In this document: piece after piece, positions 16,527 through 25,123 of the stretch | How positions within the stretch are numbered: position 1 is the first letter of the stretch | How the letters are laid out: each line of letters begins with the position of its first letter | DNA from: CAZJRQ01 sp964548535 | GTDB taxonomy: Bacteria > Bacillota > Clostridia > Oscillospirales > Ruminococcaceae | NCBI GenBank assembly: GCA_964548535.1 | Contig: CAZJRQ010000015.1 | Coordinates: forward strand, 1-55,659 | Reading direction: 5' to 3' | Length of the DNA stretch: 55,659 bases | Notes under the pieces: generated by a model | Database searches by the model: none | What the model saw: only the letters and a program-made list of their open reading frames with translations | Told to the model about the DNA's origin: nothing | Made by a program: the position numbers and the translations under genes

Positions 16527-17510
16527 TTATTGCGCATCAATTCTAATTGCCTTATATCCAATGCTCTTAAGCAACTGCATATCACTTTTAATAGTAGTTC
16601 CAGATGTTGTAAGCATATCACCAGAAATTGCGCTATTTGCACCGCTCTCAAAACAAGCTTTACCCTTATCATCAAGCAGTCCCCTGCCACCTGCCAAACG
16701 AATAGCTGCTTTTGGTAAAATAAAACGATAAATAGCCGTTACTCTTCTCATTGTGTCATTATCTAACACCTGACTATTTTCCAGTGGTGTTCCTGAAATT
16801 GGATTTAGCATGTTAATTGGAACAGAACAAACTCCAAGCTCACGAGCGGTCAAAGCCATATCAATTCTGTCCTCCATACTTTCACCAAGCCCCATGATTC
16901 CACCGCTGCATATTTCAAGACCAGCCTCATGTGCGGCATTTATTGCAGACTTTTTATCTTGATAATTATGAGTAGTACAAACTTTCCCAAAATAATTTTC
17001 AGAGCTTTCAAGATTATTATGAACCCTCTCCAAACCAGCGTCCTTCAATCTCAAAAACTGCTCTTTGTTAAGCAACCCGAACGAACCGCAAACGCTGATA
17101 TCACAAGCCTCTTTAATTTTCTTTATGCTATCACAAACACTGTCAATTTCGTCATCAGACAAAGCCTTACCGGAGGTAACAATAGAATATCTGTGAACAC
17201 CTCTACTATGATTATATAGCGCATGCTCCACGATTTCATCACTGCCAAGCAATGGATACTCATTAATCTCAGTTTTATAAAAAGCAGACTGAGCACAATA
17301 CTTGCAATTCTCAGAACATCGTCCGCTCTTACCGTTTATTATCGTGCAGATGTCAAATTTATCACCACAAAATTCCTTGCGGATTTCGTCAGCAGCAGTA
17401 CATAGCTCCTCTAACTCAACATCAGCCAAAAACATAGCATCATCCTTGTTTACAGCTCCACCAGTAAGGACAAAGTTCTTTAATCCATCTAAATCATTTG
17501 CATTTTTCAT
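16527..17510 (-). CDS. bioB: Biotin synthase
   Basis: The 327-residue radical SAM enzyme converts dethiobiotin to biotin. The SAM cluster motif is GRCSENCKYCAQS (about residue 63-75). Other features include HRYSIVTSGKALSDDE, SVCGSFGLLNKEQFLRLKDA, ERVHNNLESSENYF with the Asn-Asn-x-Glu contacts, LNPISGTPLE and a closing AIRLAGGRG. The length fits BioB. It stands alone behind its own promoter with a probable BirA operator; no other biotin genes are in the window. Confidence 0.95.
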   Translation of the reverse strand: MKNANDLDGLKNFVLTGGAVNKDDAMFLADVELEELCTAADEIRKEFCGDKFDICTIINGKSGRCSENCKYCAQSAFYKTEINEYPLLGSDEIVEHALYNHSRGVHRYSIVTSGKALSDDEIDSVCDSIKKIKEACDISVCGSFGLLNKEQFLRLKDAGLERVHNNLESSENYFGKVCTTHNYQDKKSAINAAHEAGLEICSGGIMGLGESMEDRIDMALTARELGVCSVPINMLNPISGTPLENSQVLDNDTMRRVTAIYRFILPKAAIRLAGGRGLLDDKGKACFESGANSAISGDMLTTSGTTIKSDMQLLKSIGYKAIRIDAQ

Positions 17511-17558
17511 AAATGTTCACCAAACCTTTTTTCAAATAAATAGTAATTTCTTTATATT

Positions 17559-17613
17559 ATTATATCACAGCAAAGCATCATTGTCAACTAAAATTGCAAT
17601 AACTCGTTTACAA
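17559..17613 (-). promoter_or_regulatory. bioB promoter overlapping a probable BirA operator
   Basis: Read leftward: TTGACA (17582-17587), 17-bp spacer, TATAAT (17559-17564). The -35 lies inside the right half of a dyad TTGTAAAC-N17-GTTGACAA (17581-17613), matching the arms of BirA biotin-repressor sites (TTGTTAAC/GTTAACAA type). Repression by biotinylated BirA is inferred. Confidence 0.7.
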
Positions 17614-17664
17614 TACACTTTAGATATAAATTTAGACATTGCAACTCACTGAATCTACGCAAGA

Positions 17665-17699
17665 AAAAACCACTGACAAAATATATGTCAATGGTTTTT
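17665..17699. terminator. Terminator after the SDR gene
   Basis: Stem AAAAACCACTGACA / TGTCAATGGTTTTT (17665-17678 with 17686-17699, one wobble) with T/A runs on both sides. It separates the five-gene cluster from the bioB promoter. Confidence 0.75.
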
Positions 17700-17735
17700 C
17701 ATTGGAATTTATATTAATAACAAACACAGCAAAAT

Positions 17736-18527
17736 TTATACACCCATTGTAAAAGTTTCTGGAAGAGTACTTCCGCCGTCAATTACAATTTGAGTACCAG
17801 TGATATAGCTTGATTCATGACAGCTTAAGAAAGCTGCAAGCTCGCCGATTTCTTCAGGGTCGGCAAGTCTTTTCAAAGGTACTGCATTCGCAATTCCCTC
17901 AATTACACTTTCAGGATTTTCAGGGCACGACTGCACTGCCATTCCCTCAACCAAAGGTGTCCTAACATAACCGGGACAAATCGCATTTACGTTGATATTA
18001 TAATCAGCAAGCTCTCGTGCCATTGCCTTTGTAAATCCGACAAGCGCCGCCTTAGTAGTCGCATAAGCAGCCTCGCCAGGGTCGGCAACCATGTCACCAG
18101 TTACAGAACTCATAACAACAATTTTACCTTCACCCTTATCAATCATGTAAGGAGCGACCGCCTTAGTGACATTCCAAACGCCCTTTATATTTACATCAAT
18201 GTGATAATCTCTATCCTCATCACTGGATGATAAAAGATCCCCAAGAACGCAAACTCCTGCATTATTTACAAGCACATCAATTGTTCCATACATCTCAACA
18301 GCTGTCTTCACAAGCCTGTCCACACTTGTTTTATCACTAACATCAGTCATTATGCCAGTTGCCTCATAGCCCTCATCACACAACTGTTTTGCAAGCTGAT
18401 TTACCTTTTCACCTCTTGCTGCAAGAATAAGTTTCGCACCATATTTAGCAAATACTCGAGCAATTCCCTCACCAATACCTTTAGAAGCTCCAGTAATAAT
18501 TGCAACCTTGCCCTCAAGTTTTTTCAT
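17736..18527 (-). CDS. Short-chain dehydrogenase/reductase
   Basis: The 263-residue classical SDR has the nucleotide motif TGASKGIGEGI near residue 12-22, NNAG (VLVNNAGVC) near 90, the catalytic Ser in VMSSVTGD and the YATTK pair YxxxK near 157-161, then CPGYVRTPLVEG and TGTQIVIDGGST at the end. An NAD(P)-dependent oxidoreductase of alcohols or carbonyls. It is the last gene of a cluster that also encodes an aminotransferase, kinase, permease and PII protein, so it may reduce or oxidise the carbonyl product of that pathway. Spacing to the PII gene is 23 nt. Confidence 0.9.
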   Translation of the reverse strand: MKKLEGKVAIITGASKGIGEGIARVFAKYGAKLILAARGEKVNQLAKQLCDEGYEATGIMTDVSDKTSVDRLVKTAVEMYGTIDVLVNNAGVCVLGDLLSSSDEDRDYHIDVNIKGVWNVTKAVAPYMIDKGEGKIVVMSSVTGDMVADPGEAAYATTKAALVGFTKAMARELADYNINVNAICPGYVRTPLVEGMAVQSCPENPESVIEGIANAVPLKRLADPEEIGELAAFLSCHESSYITGTQIVIDGGSTLPETFTMGV

Positions 18528-18550
18528 TAATACTCCTCGCTTTCTGTTAA

Positions 18551-18892
18551 TTACAGTGCATCATTACCACGAATACCAGTACGAATCTGCACTACGTCCT
18601 CTATGTTTCTGATAAAAATCTTACCGTCGCCAAAGCTGCCTGAATTAAGTTCTTCAACCACCTTGTTTACAATCAAATCCACCTTGTCATCCTGAACAAC
18701 AGTCCTAAACGATAGCTTAGGAAGAAGTGTTCCGCCGTTTACCTCATCACGAGTATACACCTGTCTAACACCTCTTTGATGACCGTAACCGCTTAAATAT
18801 GTTACAATCACACCTTGTGCACCGCAATTTGTGAGAATTCGCTGTAAGTTCTCCATTTTTTCAGGCTTTATTATAAATTCAATTTCTTTCAT
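18551..18892 (-). CDS. PII-family signalling protein
   Basis: The 113-residue protein follows the PII pattern: KEIEFIIKPEKMENLQRILT start, T-loop region SGYGHQRGVRQVYTRDEVNG, LPKLSFRTVVQDDKVDLIV, and the diagnostic C-terminal GKIFIRNIEDVVQIRTGIRG. The ATG at 18892 (AAGGTGG upstream) is preferred to GTG at 18904, which would bury the RBS. The T-loop residue equivalent to the uridylylated Tyr-51 is Val, so control is probably by ATP/ADP/2-oxoglutarate binding only. It sits between a permease gene and an enzyme gene, as GlnK-type proteins sit with AmtB, suggesting it gates this amino-acid permease. Confidence 0.85.
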   Translation of the reverse strand: MKEIEFIIKPEKMENLQRILTNCGAQGVIVTYLSGYGHQRGVRQVYTRDEVNGGTLLPKLSFRTVVQDDKVDLIVNKVVEELNSGSFGDGKIFIRNIEDVVQIRTGIRGNDAL

Positions 18893-18981
18893 ATCTATAA
18901 CCACCTTTCATTGAATTATACATTCTTATTATACAAAGTTACCTATCAATTTTCAAGTGCATTATGTAAATTCTCATCCGC

Positions 18982-20400
18982 CTAAAATTCCTTGTCACCG
19001 TCAGGAGTCTTCATCCAAACCTTTTCCTTAGGCCATTTGAATATATTCATAACAAGCCATAGAATCAATCCGATACCCATATATCCTGCAAAACCAATCC
19101 AAGTTGTAGTTCCTATACCAATAGTACAAAATCCCGCTATTACTATCATAATTACCAGCGACATAATCTTAAGAGGTTTCTTACACTTATATGGACGCTC
19201 CCATTCAGGATGATTTTTATCCACACGCAACGACGAAATTGTTGTAATTACATAGCAAAGTGCGCATGCAAATGCCATTAAATCAAAGAACGATCGAATC
19301 TCCTGCATTGCAAGAAAAGCAACAGATACTACAAGAATTAAAACGCTAGGTAAAACAGGCTGGCTGTATTTGTTTGTTTTTGCAAAAGCCTTTGGAAGAA
19401 AGTTTTGACGACCCATTGCATAAATCATTCTAACACCAGAATACCAAAAACCAAGTACAGAAGTACCAATTGGGAATACAACACCAACAATGCCCATAAC
19501 AAGTACAAACCAAGCTATATTATCACCAAAGCAATATTTTAGAGCGTCGAAAGAAACAAATGGGTGACAGTCACCATTATTCGTAAGCTCAGCCCAAGGC
19601 ATGGCACCAGCCATTGCAAAATAAAATAGTGCATAAATTATTCCGCAAGTTAGAACAGAACCTAGGATAGCTTTTTTCTGATCCTTAATTGGGAAATCTC
19701 CTTCCTCAACCATAGCAGGAACAGTTTCAAATCCAAAATAAGGTGTAATCATAAATGAACATCCAACAACCCATGCAATCGCAGTCTTCAAATCTCCGCC
19801 GTACTTTATATTGTTGCTGCTTGCGAAGAAGTTAGAGAAATTATCAAAGCTCCACTTACCGCTGCAAAAAAACATTATCGAACAAAGAATAATACCGCCG
19901 ATACCAGCAAAAAGCATAAATGTCTGAACCTTACCAGCCACAACATTTTTATAAATACTTAAAATAAACCAAATTACAAGTATAAGTGCACCAAGACCAA
20001 CAGCCTTCCAGCTAACAATGTTAAATCCAAACTGATAGTTAAGCCAGTCAATAATACCCAAAACACCAGCCGCAGGAACAGCAATCCACGCACACATTAT
20101 TAGCCATGCCGACCAAAATCCAGCGTGCTTATTCATTCCAACCGTGTTAAAAACTAAACACGAGCCAGCACTAGGCAGCATAGTTGAAAATTCTGCATAA
20201 ACAAAAGCAGTAGGCAAAATCATGAGAGTCATTAAAATGAATGCTAAGAATGTTGCAGGACCTGTGTAAGACATAAATATGCCGTCCCAATAGCACATAA
20301 ATGTAAATATCGCACCAGTTGCCAAAGCGTATACATAAAGCAATTTCATTGACTTTGATAATGCGTTGTTTTTTTCTGATTTTTTTACGGTAGTTTCCAT
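18982..20400 (-). CDS. APC-superfamily amino-acid permease
   Basis: The 472-residue integral membrane protein has about twelve predicted helices. It shows APC features: a glycine-containing first helix region (LATGAIFTFMCYWDGIFMSY), FVYAEFSTMLPSAGSCLVFN, ITPYFGFETVPAMVEEGDFP, and a C-terminal KCKKPLKIMSLVIM turn. It most likely imports an amino acid or amine by cation symport. It lies 28 nt after the kinase gene and 89 nt before the PII gene in one transcription unit, so it should bring in the compound handled by the kinase and aminotransferase-fold enzyme. Confidence 0.85.
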   Translation of the reverse strand: METTVKKSEKNNALSKSMKLLYVYALATGAIFTFMCYWDGIFMSYTGPATFLAFILMTLMILPTAFVYAEFSTMLPSAGSCLVFNTVGMNKHAGFWSAWLIMCAWIAVPAAGVLGIIDWLNYQFGFNIVSWKAVGLGALILVIWFILSIYKNVVAGKVQTFMLFAGIGGIILCSIMFFCSGKWSFDNFSNFFASSNNIKYGGDLKTAIAWVVGCSFMITPYFGFETVPAMVEEGDFPIKDQKKAILGSVLTCGIIYALFYFAMAGAMPWAELTNNGDCHPFVSFDALKYCFGDNIAWFVLVMGIVGVVFPIGTSVLGFWYSGVRMIYAMGRQNFLPKAFAKTNKYSQPVLPSVLILVVSVAFLAMQEIRSFFDLMAFACALCYVITTISSLRVDKNHPEWERPYKCKKPLKIMSLVIMIVIAGFCTIGIGTTTWIGFAGYMGIGLILWLVMNIFKWPKEKVWMKTPDGDKEF

Positions 20401-20428
20401 AACAATCTCTCCTTTTTGAAAAATATGA

Positions 20429-21421
20429 CTATCCGAAAAGTCTTATATACCTTTCAGCAAGTTCTAAAGTCCCGTCAAGATACCCTTTTGAAAGCTCTGC
20501 AACAGGACCAGACTCCTTGTGGCTTGTAAGCCATGCCATAAGCTGAAGACGTCGCATTAAAATAAATGTATCTATTTCCTCAAAATCCGTATCAGTAAAC
20601 GGCATAACTTTCTTATATCCCTTTAGCCAAGCATTAATCAAATCAGGCACAATTTCCTTATGCTCAATAAAACTAATTGACGAAGCCAAATCATGAAGAT
20701 ACCAGCCAAAACCACAATCATCAAAATCAATAACTTTGATAATATTATTATCAACCAAAATATTCGAAAGCCTTAAATCAGCATGAATAAGTCCCCAGTT
20801 ATTTTGATTTTTACCGTATCGTCTAAGTCTCTTATGAATAATTCTGCCAGCACGCTCTAAAAGCTCTTCAGCCTCAGGCGTCATCTGATCAAAATCCTGC
20901 CAGCGTCCCCAAGCTGCAGTTTTTCCGATTATATTATCAAAAGTCCACTCCATTCGGTCAATAGTCTTTGTACCATTCCAAATAGATGCTTGTCTATGAA
21001 GATAAGCTGTAGTCTCACCCAGCATTTCAAAATCGCCTACGATTTTAACTTGATCGCTCTCATCAGGTTCACTGCCAGCAAGATAATCACATATAACACA
21101 GAAATAGAAATTTCCGTCACTTCCCAAAATTTCCTGAACTGGTCTGCCATCGAATCCTTTTATAGGATTCGCTACAATCAAAGGTGTGTAATCATTAATC
21201 TGACGTAACCAGCCCATTTCAGATTCAAGCTCAGGCAAAGTGTGATATCCAGGTCTGCTCACGCGAAGAACCCCAGCTTTCTCACCACTCTCCTTGTATT
21301 TAACCATGTATGTTGCATTTTCAGAAAGCACTATCATCTCAGCATAAGTTTCACCGTCCCACTGATATTTAGACAAAGCTTGTTGTGCAATACTATCAAA
21401 AAAGTCGTTATCAAAATCCAT
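20429..21421 (-). CDS. APH-family small-molecule kinase
   Basis: The 330-residue protein is of the choline/homoserine/hydroxylysine kinase and aminoglycoside phosphotransferase fold. The catalytic loop is GLIHADLRLSNILV (about residue 216-229) and the metal-binding motif KVIDFDDCGFGWYLHDLA follows. The N-lobe ATP region is ATYMVKYKESGEKAGVLRV. It phosphorylates a hydroxyl of a small molecule using ATP. Being between a class III aminotransferase-fold gene and an amino-acid permease recalls hydroxylysine kinase plus phospho-lyase pairs. The substrate is inferred to be a hydroxy-amino compound but is not shown. Confidence 0.8.
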   Translation of the reverse strand: MDFDNDFFDSIAQQALSKYQWDGETYAEMIVLSENATYMVKYKESGEKAGVLRVSRPGYHTLPELESEMGWLRQINDYTPLIVANPIKGFDGRPVQEILGSDGNFYFCVICDYLAGSEPDESDQVKIVGDFEMLGETTAYLHRQASIWNGTKTIDRMEWTFDNIIGKTAAWGRWQDFDQMTPEAEELLERAGRIIHKRLRRYGKNQNNWGLIHADLRLSNILVDNNIIKVIDFDDCGFGWYLHDLASSISFIEHKEIVPDLINAWLKGYKKVMPFTDTDFEEIDTFILMRRLQLMAWLTSHKESGPVAELSKGYLDGTLELAERYIRLFG

Positions 21422-21510
21422 TTTTAAAACCTCCTAAAACAGAGTAAAGGTGTCTATTCAGAGTGATCCCCTAAATATACGCCCTTGTATATTTTATAAA
21501 ATATTTAATA

Positions 21511-22788
21511 TTAGGCCTGCAAAAGAATATCTTCCTTAGCCTCTTTAATTCCCTTAGCCATTTTCTCAAGAAGTTCATCACAGTATTCCTTAGTAACAAG
21601 AACACCTGGCTTAAACTGAAGAACACTAGGGTCAAGCTGTGAGTAAATTGCCCAAACGCCATTTTCATATAGGTGCTGCATAACAACGACTGCACCGCTC
21701 TTTCCAGCAAACTCAAGACCCATAATCAAACCGTTCTGCCTAATTCCAACAAAAGTATCAGGATTGTCAGACTTAATTTTTTCAAGACCCTCACGAAGAT
21801 ATTTTGAAACAAACTCAACATTCTTAATAGTTTCCTCGCGATTTAAAATTTCAAAAACCTTTAGCGCACAAGCGCATCCAATCTCACTTCCGCCGAATGT
21901 AGCCATATGAGCACTGCCGTCCTGTGTCATCCAGTAAGATGCTTTTTCATTTAGGATTACCGCAGATATAGGATATATTCCGCCGGAAAAACCTTTTGAT
22001 GTAACAATGATATCAGGAGTTACTCCATAAGTTTCAATACACCACATCTTGCCGCTTCTCATAAGTCCAGTTTGGACCTCATCAGCAATGTAAAGTGAGC
22101 CATTCTTTTCACAAATCTCCTTAACCTTAGCAAGATATCCATCCTTCGACATTACAAATCCATAAGTTGCTGGAATTGTTTCCATAAGTACTGCCGCAAT
22201 GTCGTCATTTTCTTCAAAAACCTTTTCCATTGCATCCACGTCATTAAAAGGAACTTTAATGAACTCACCAGGTCTTTCAGCGTGGAATAAATCACAATAT
22301 TTAGGAGCACCAGCCGCAACGGCTAAACCAGTGTGACCGTGATAGCAATTAGTCACGCAAACAATTTTAAGTCTGTTAGTAGCACTTCTAGCACACTTAA
22401 TCGAAAGATCAATAACCTCTCCGCCTGATGAACCGTAAATTACGTGTTTCATTCCCTCAGGTGATGATTTAATTACCTCCTCAGCAAGTTTAGCCTTTAA
22501 CGGTGAAGGAAAATGATGATTACCGATATCAACGCTTTCAGTAGCCTCAATCATAGCATCAATTACTTCTCTGTTTCGATGACCTAGACTGTATGTACCT
22601 CCATTGATATGAACATCCATTAGCTGTTTGCCGTCCATATCCCAAAAATAGTAGCCCTCACGCTTACCTATAACAAGATCAATACCTAAATCAAGCCATT
22701 CTTTAGTTTTTCCGCTGTTCCAATATTCAATTGATTTATCAAAAACCTGCTGTTTTGTAGTGTTCTCAAAAATTTCAGATACCTTCAT
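21511..22788 (-). CDS. Class III PLP-dependent aminotransferase-fold enzyme
   Basis: The 425-residue fold-type I enzyme shows the usual marks: NGGTYSLGHRNREVIDAM, YGSSGGEVIDLSIKCARSAT (phosphate binding), NCYHGHTGLAV, IADEVQTGLMRSGK with the cofactor-contacting Asp, and VTSKGFSGGIYPISAV with the Schiff-base Lys near residue 263. This family includes omega-aminotransferases and the phospho-lyases acting on O-phosphoethanolamine and 5-phosphohydroxylysine. The adjacent APH-type kinase makes the phospho-lyase reading attractive; ordinary transamination remains possible. First gene of the cluster; the RBS AAGGAGAGAGT is strong. Confidence 0.85.
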   Translation of the reverse strand: MKVSEIFENTTKQQVFDKSIEYWNSGKTKEWLDLGIDLVIGKREGYYFWDMDGKQLMDVHINGGTYSLGHRNREVIDAMIEATESVDIGNHHFPSPLKAKLAEEVIKSSPEGMKHVIYGSSGGEVIDLSIKCARSATNRLKIVCVTNCYHGHTGLAVAAGAPKYCDLFHAERPGEFIKVPFNDVDAMEKVFEENDDIAAVLMETIPATYGFVMSKDGYLAKVKEICEKNGSLYIADEVQTGLMRSGKMWCIETYGVTPDIIVTSKGFSGGIYPISAVILNEKASYWMTQDGSAHMATFGGSEIGCACALKVFEILNREETIKNVEFVSKYLREGLEKIKSDNPDTFVGIRQNGLIMGLEFAGKSGAVVVMQHLYENGVWAIYSQLDPSVLQFKPGVLVTKEYCDELLEKMAKGIKEAKEDILLQA

Positions 22789-22835
22789 AATACTCTCTCC
22801 TTAAATATAAATTTCAAGCTATTCCTCGCCATTGA

Positions 22836-22841
22836 ATTATA
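22836..22841 (-). promoter_or_regulatory. -10 element of the aminotransferase cluster
   Basis: A perfect TATAAT on the minus strand lies about 50 nt before the aminotransferase start, but no recognisable -35 is present at 16-18 bp. This suggests an activator-dependent promoter, perhaps driven by the AraC-type protein encoded upstream. Confidence 0.4.
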
Positions 22842-22871
22842 GCTCAATTAATTTGACACTGTTATTAAAAT

Positions 22872-22913
22872 AAAAAAGAGCCTACAAAAAATCCTTCGAT
22901 TTTTCATAAGCTC
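22872..22913 (-). terminator. Terminator between the AraC-type gene and the cluster
   Basis: On the minus strand, GAGC...GCTC arms enclose a strong inner stem AAAAATC-GAAG-GATTTTT, followed by TTTTTT. It separates regulator and structural-gene transcripts. Confidence 0.8.
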
Positions 22914-23013
22914 CTTTGCTTTCCATGTCTATAATTATATCATCCAAACACATCTCACGCAATACAATATCTTTAGTACATCTATCAAAATCTTTATGTT
23001 AATTTGAATATAC

Positions 23014-24054
23014 TTACTTTTTTACAAGCAGTCTGTAATTTGTGGGAGATATTCCAATGTGTTTTTTAAATATTCCGCTAAAATATCCAGCATTGCAAAA
23101 TGACAATATTTCAGCAATTTCACTAATGCTAATATCAGGATAATGAAGCAAGGTTTTAGCCCTGTCCATCTTTACATCAATAACAAAATCACTAAAACTA
23201 ACACCAGTCATTTCTTTAAAAATATGTGATACATAAGTCTTGTTCAAATACACATCACTAGCAACCGACTCAAGAGTAACCTTGTCATCAACCTGCCGAA
23301 TTACACTTTTTCCGATAGTATATATCGTCTTATTCACATCAATTACGTTGTACTTTTTAAAAAGCACATTGACTTCAGAATAATAATGACAAAGCTCCTC
23401 TTCAATTTCCGGGCGCTCTTTAAGCTCAAAACCAATATCACGAATATAATCACCGCGATAAATAAATTTCTCGAGCCAAGGTTTTTTGCGAACAAAATGC
23501 TTGTAAGACTCAAGCTTGACCTTTTCAATTACCTGCTGACAAACAATAGTATTATCATTCCAATCGCTGTAAATGCTATCGACTATATCATGAACCAGTT
23601 CTAAAACATTGTCACCACCATCAAAAATATGCCTCGCTAGGAGCAACACCTTATCATATATCTTAACATTAAAATAATTATCACATCGCCTGCCAGACAA
23701 TCTCATAAGTGTCTTTCTCAAATCCTTTTCAAGATTATCATAAACAAGATAATCAAAAGCACCAGATAAAAAAGCCTTTCGAACGTCTTGATATTCTGAA
23801 CTATTACTTATAATAACAACCAATGTATCAGGATAATTAGAAATAATCTTCAAAATAAAATCCATCTGCGTGAAAGACTTATGACTTACAACTGCAAGAA
23901 CCACATCAATATCATGATTAATAATTGACTCTTCTAACTGCTCAGGAATCATAGCGCCTAAAAAAACAGTGTTATTAATCTTGTTCCAAAACGAATATTT
24001 TTGGATTTCACTAGAAATTTCGCCAACATCATCAAAAGCCGCAACCTGAATCAC
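23014..24054 (-). CDS. AraC-type regulator with degenerate receiver domain
   Basis: The 346-residue protein has an N-terminal response-regulator-like domain (about 1-120), ending in LVVIISNSSEYQDVRKAFLS and GAFDYLVY. The phospho-acceptor position, in the strand DVVLAVVSHKS where normal receivers have TDIxMP, has no Asp, and the conserved Lys of the last strand is also absent. The C-terminal 100 residues are a standard AraC pair of helix-turn-helices (VTLESVASDVYLNKTYVSHI, then ISEIAEILSFCNAGYFSGIF). The start is GTG at 24054 with GAGGTG 7 nt upstream. No sensor kinase is nearby, so it probably acts without phosphorylation and controls the adjacent cluster. Confidence 0.8.
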   Translation of the reverse strand: MIQVAAFDDVGEISSEIQKYSFWNKINNTVFLGAMIPEQLEESIINHDIDVVLAVVSHKSFTQMDFILKIISNYPDTLVVIISNSSEYQDVRKAFLSGAFDYLVYDNLEKDLRKTLMRLSGRRCDNYFNVKIYDKVLLLARHIFDGGDNVLELVHDIVDSIYSDWNDNTIVCQQVIEKVKLESYKHFVRKKPWLEKFIYRGDYIRDIGFELKERPEIEEELCHYYSEVNVLFKKYNVIDVNKTIYTIGKSVIRQVDDKVTLESVASDVYLNKTYVSHIFKEMTGVSFSDFVIDVKMDRAKTLLHYPDISISEIAEILSFCNAGYFSGIFKKHIGISPTNYRLLVKK

Positions 24055-24263
24055 AAAGCATCACCTCACACAATTTTATATCTAGAGACATTATAAATTA
24101 TACTACCAAAAAAACTTACTTGTCAAGTAAAAATCGGCACAAAAACATAAAGTACGCTAAAACAGTTTGAATATATTCCAACAATGTATCAAACTAGAAA
24201 AACAGCATAAATAATCATGCAAAATTAAACTTCTTAATCTTTTCTTAATCTTAGAAAAACGCG

Positions 24264-24292
24264 TTGACATTGCGATAGATACACTGTATAAT
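24264..24292 (+). promoter_or_regulatory. Promoter of the membrane protein gene
   Basis: TTGACA (24264-24269), 17-bp spacer, TATAAT (24287-24292): a consensus vegetative promoter 45 nt before the RBS AGAGGTG. Confidence 0.8.
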
Positions 24293-24342
24293 ATACAAAG
24301 TCAAAATAAATTATATAATCAAGCTCTAGAGGTGTGAAAATC

Positions 24343-25050
24343 ATGGCTATTTTATCAATTTCTATACTACTACCAATAATAATCGGAATTATTATTTTAA
24401 TTATAAGTATACTAAGAAAACACCATATCAAACCAACACTGCCAGCAGTGTTAATTACAATAGGCGTAACAGCTGTTGCAATTTTAATTTATCAAACAGT
24501 TTTTTATGATGATAATAAAATATTAACTATACAAAACACAAATTATGAAAACTTTACAATCAATGTAAGAAATCACGAAGAAAGTTATGATTATAACTCT
24601 TTGAAGTTCAGCAGTAAACTGACAACGGATGAAATATATAATGAAATCAAAAAACAATATGAAACAGTTTTCTTTGATGATACACTAGATCAAATTGTGA
24701 TAATTGATAACAACGAAATTTATGCAATAAATAACGAAGGCGACTCAAAATTTCTATGGACACAAAGACATCACTATGAATTATCATGCGAGTTTATACA
24801 ACTCTCAAATAGAAACTCAGACACGGCTAATATACCTTTTCCGACAAAAACGGTTGAAAACGGTTTAAATTCCAGTTCAATGCCAACCGATTGTGATTTT
24901 GACGTAATAAAAAAGTATTATCAACACTTCGATGCAGTTGAAATAGGAAACAACACAATCACATTTTCTGACGACCAATATAAGTACAATATTACGGTAA
25001 AGAACAACAAAGTAAACTTACGTTTTAACAACCTCAATTATGATGAATAA
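24343..25050 (+). CDS. Membrane-anchored protein of unknown function
   Basis: The 235-residue protein has two hydrophobic segments near the N-terminus (ISILLPIIIGIIILIISIL and PAVLITIGVTAVAILIYQ), followed by a polar, Asn/Asp/Tyr-rich domain of about 180 residues probably outside the cytoplasm. No known motif is recognised. ATG at 24343 is chosen because AGAGGTG lies 8 nt upstream; GTG at 24334 overlaps that site. It is a single-gene unit with its own consensus promoter and terminator. Confidence 0.65.
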   Translation: MAILSISILLPIIIGIIILIISILRKHHIKPTLPAVLITIGVTAVAILIYQTVFYDDNKILTIQNTNYENFTINVRNHEESYDYNSLKFSSKLTTDEIYNEIKKQYETVFFDDTLDQIVIIDNNEIYAINNEGDSKFLWTQRHHYELSCEFIQLSNRNSDTANIPFPTKTVENGLNSSSMPTDCDFDVIKKYYQHFDAVEIGNNTITFSDDQYKYNITVKNNKVNLRFNNLNYDE

Positions 25051-25052
25051 AA

Positions 25053-25083
25053 AAGGCGGCTAAGCATAAAACTTAGTCGCCTT
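25053..25083. terminator. Shared terminator of converging genes
   Basis: Twelve-base-pair stem AAGGCGGCTAAG / CTTAGTCGCCTT (25053-25064 with 25072-25083, one G-U pair). The T run is strong on the minus strand and weaker on the plus, so it ends the mdh-malic enzyme operon and probably the membrane protein gene too. Confidence 0.85.
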
Positions 25084-25123
25084 AAATTATTTAAATATAT
25101 AAAAATCTATGGACAAAACCAAA

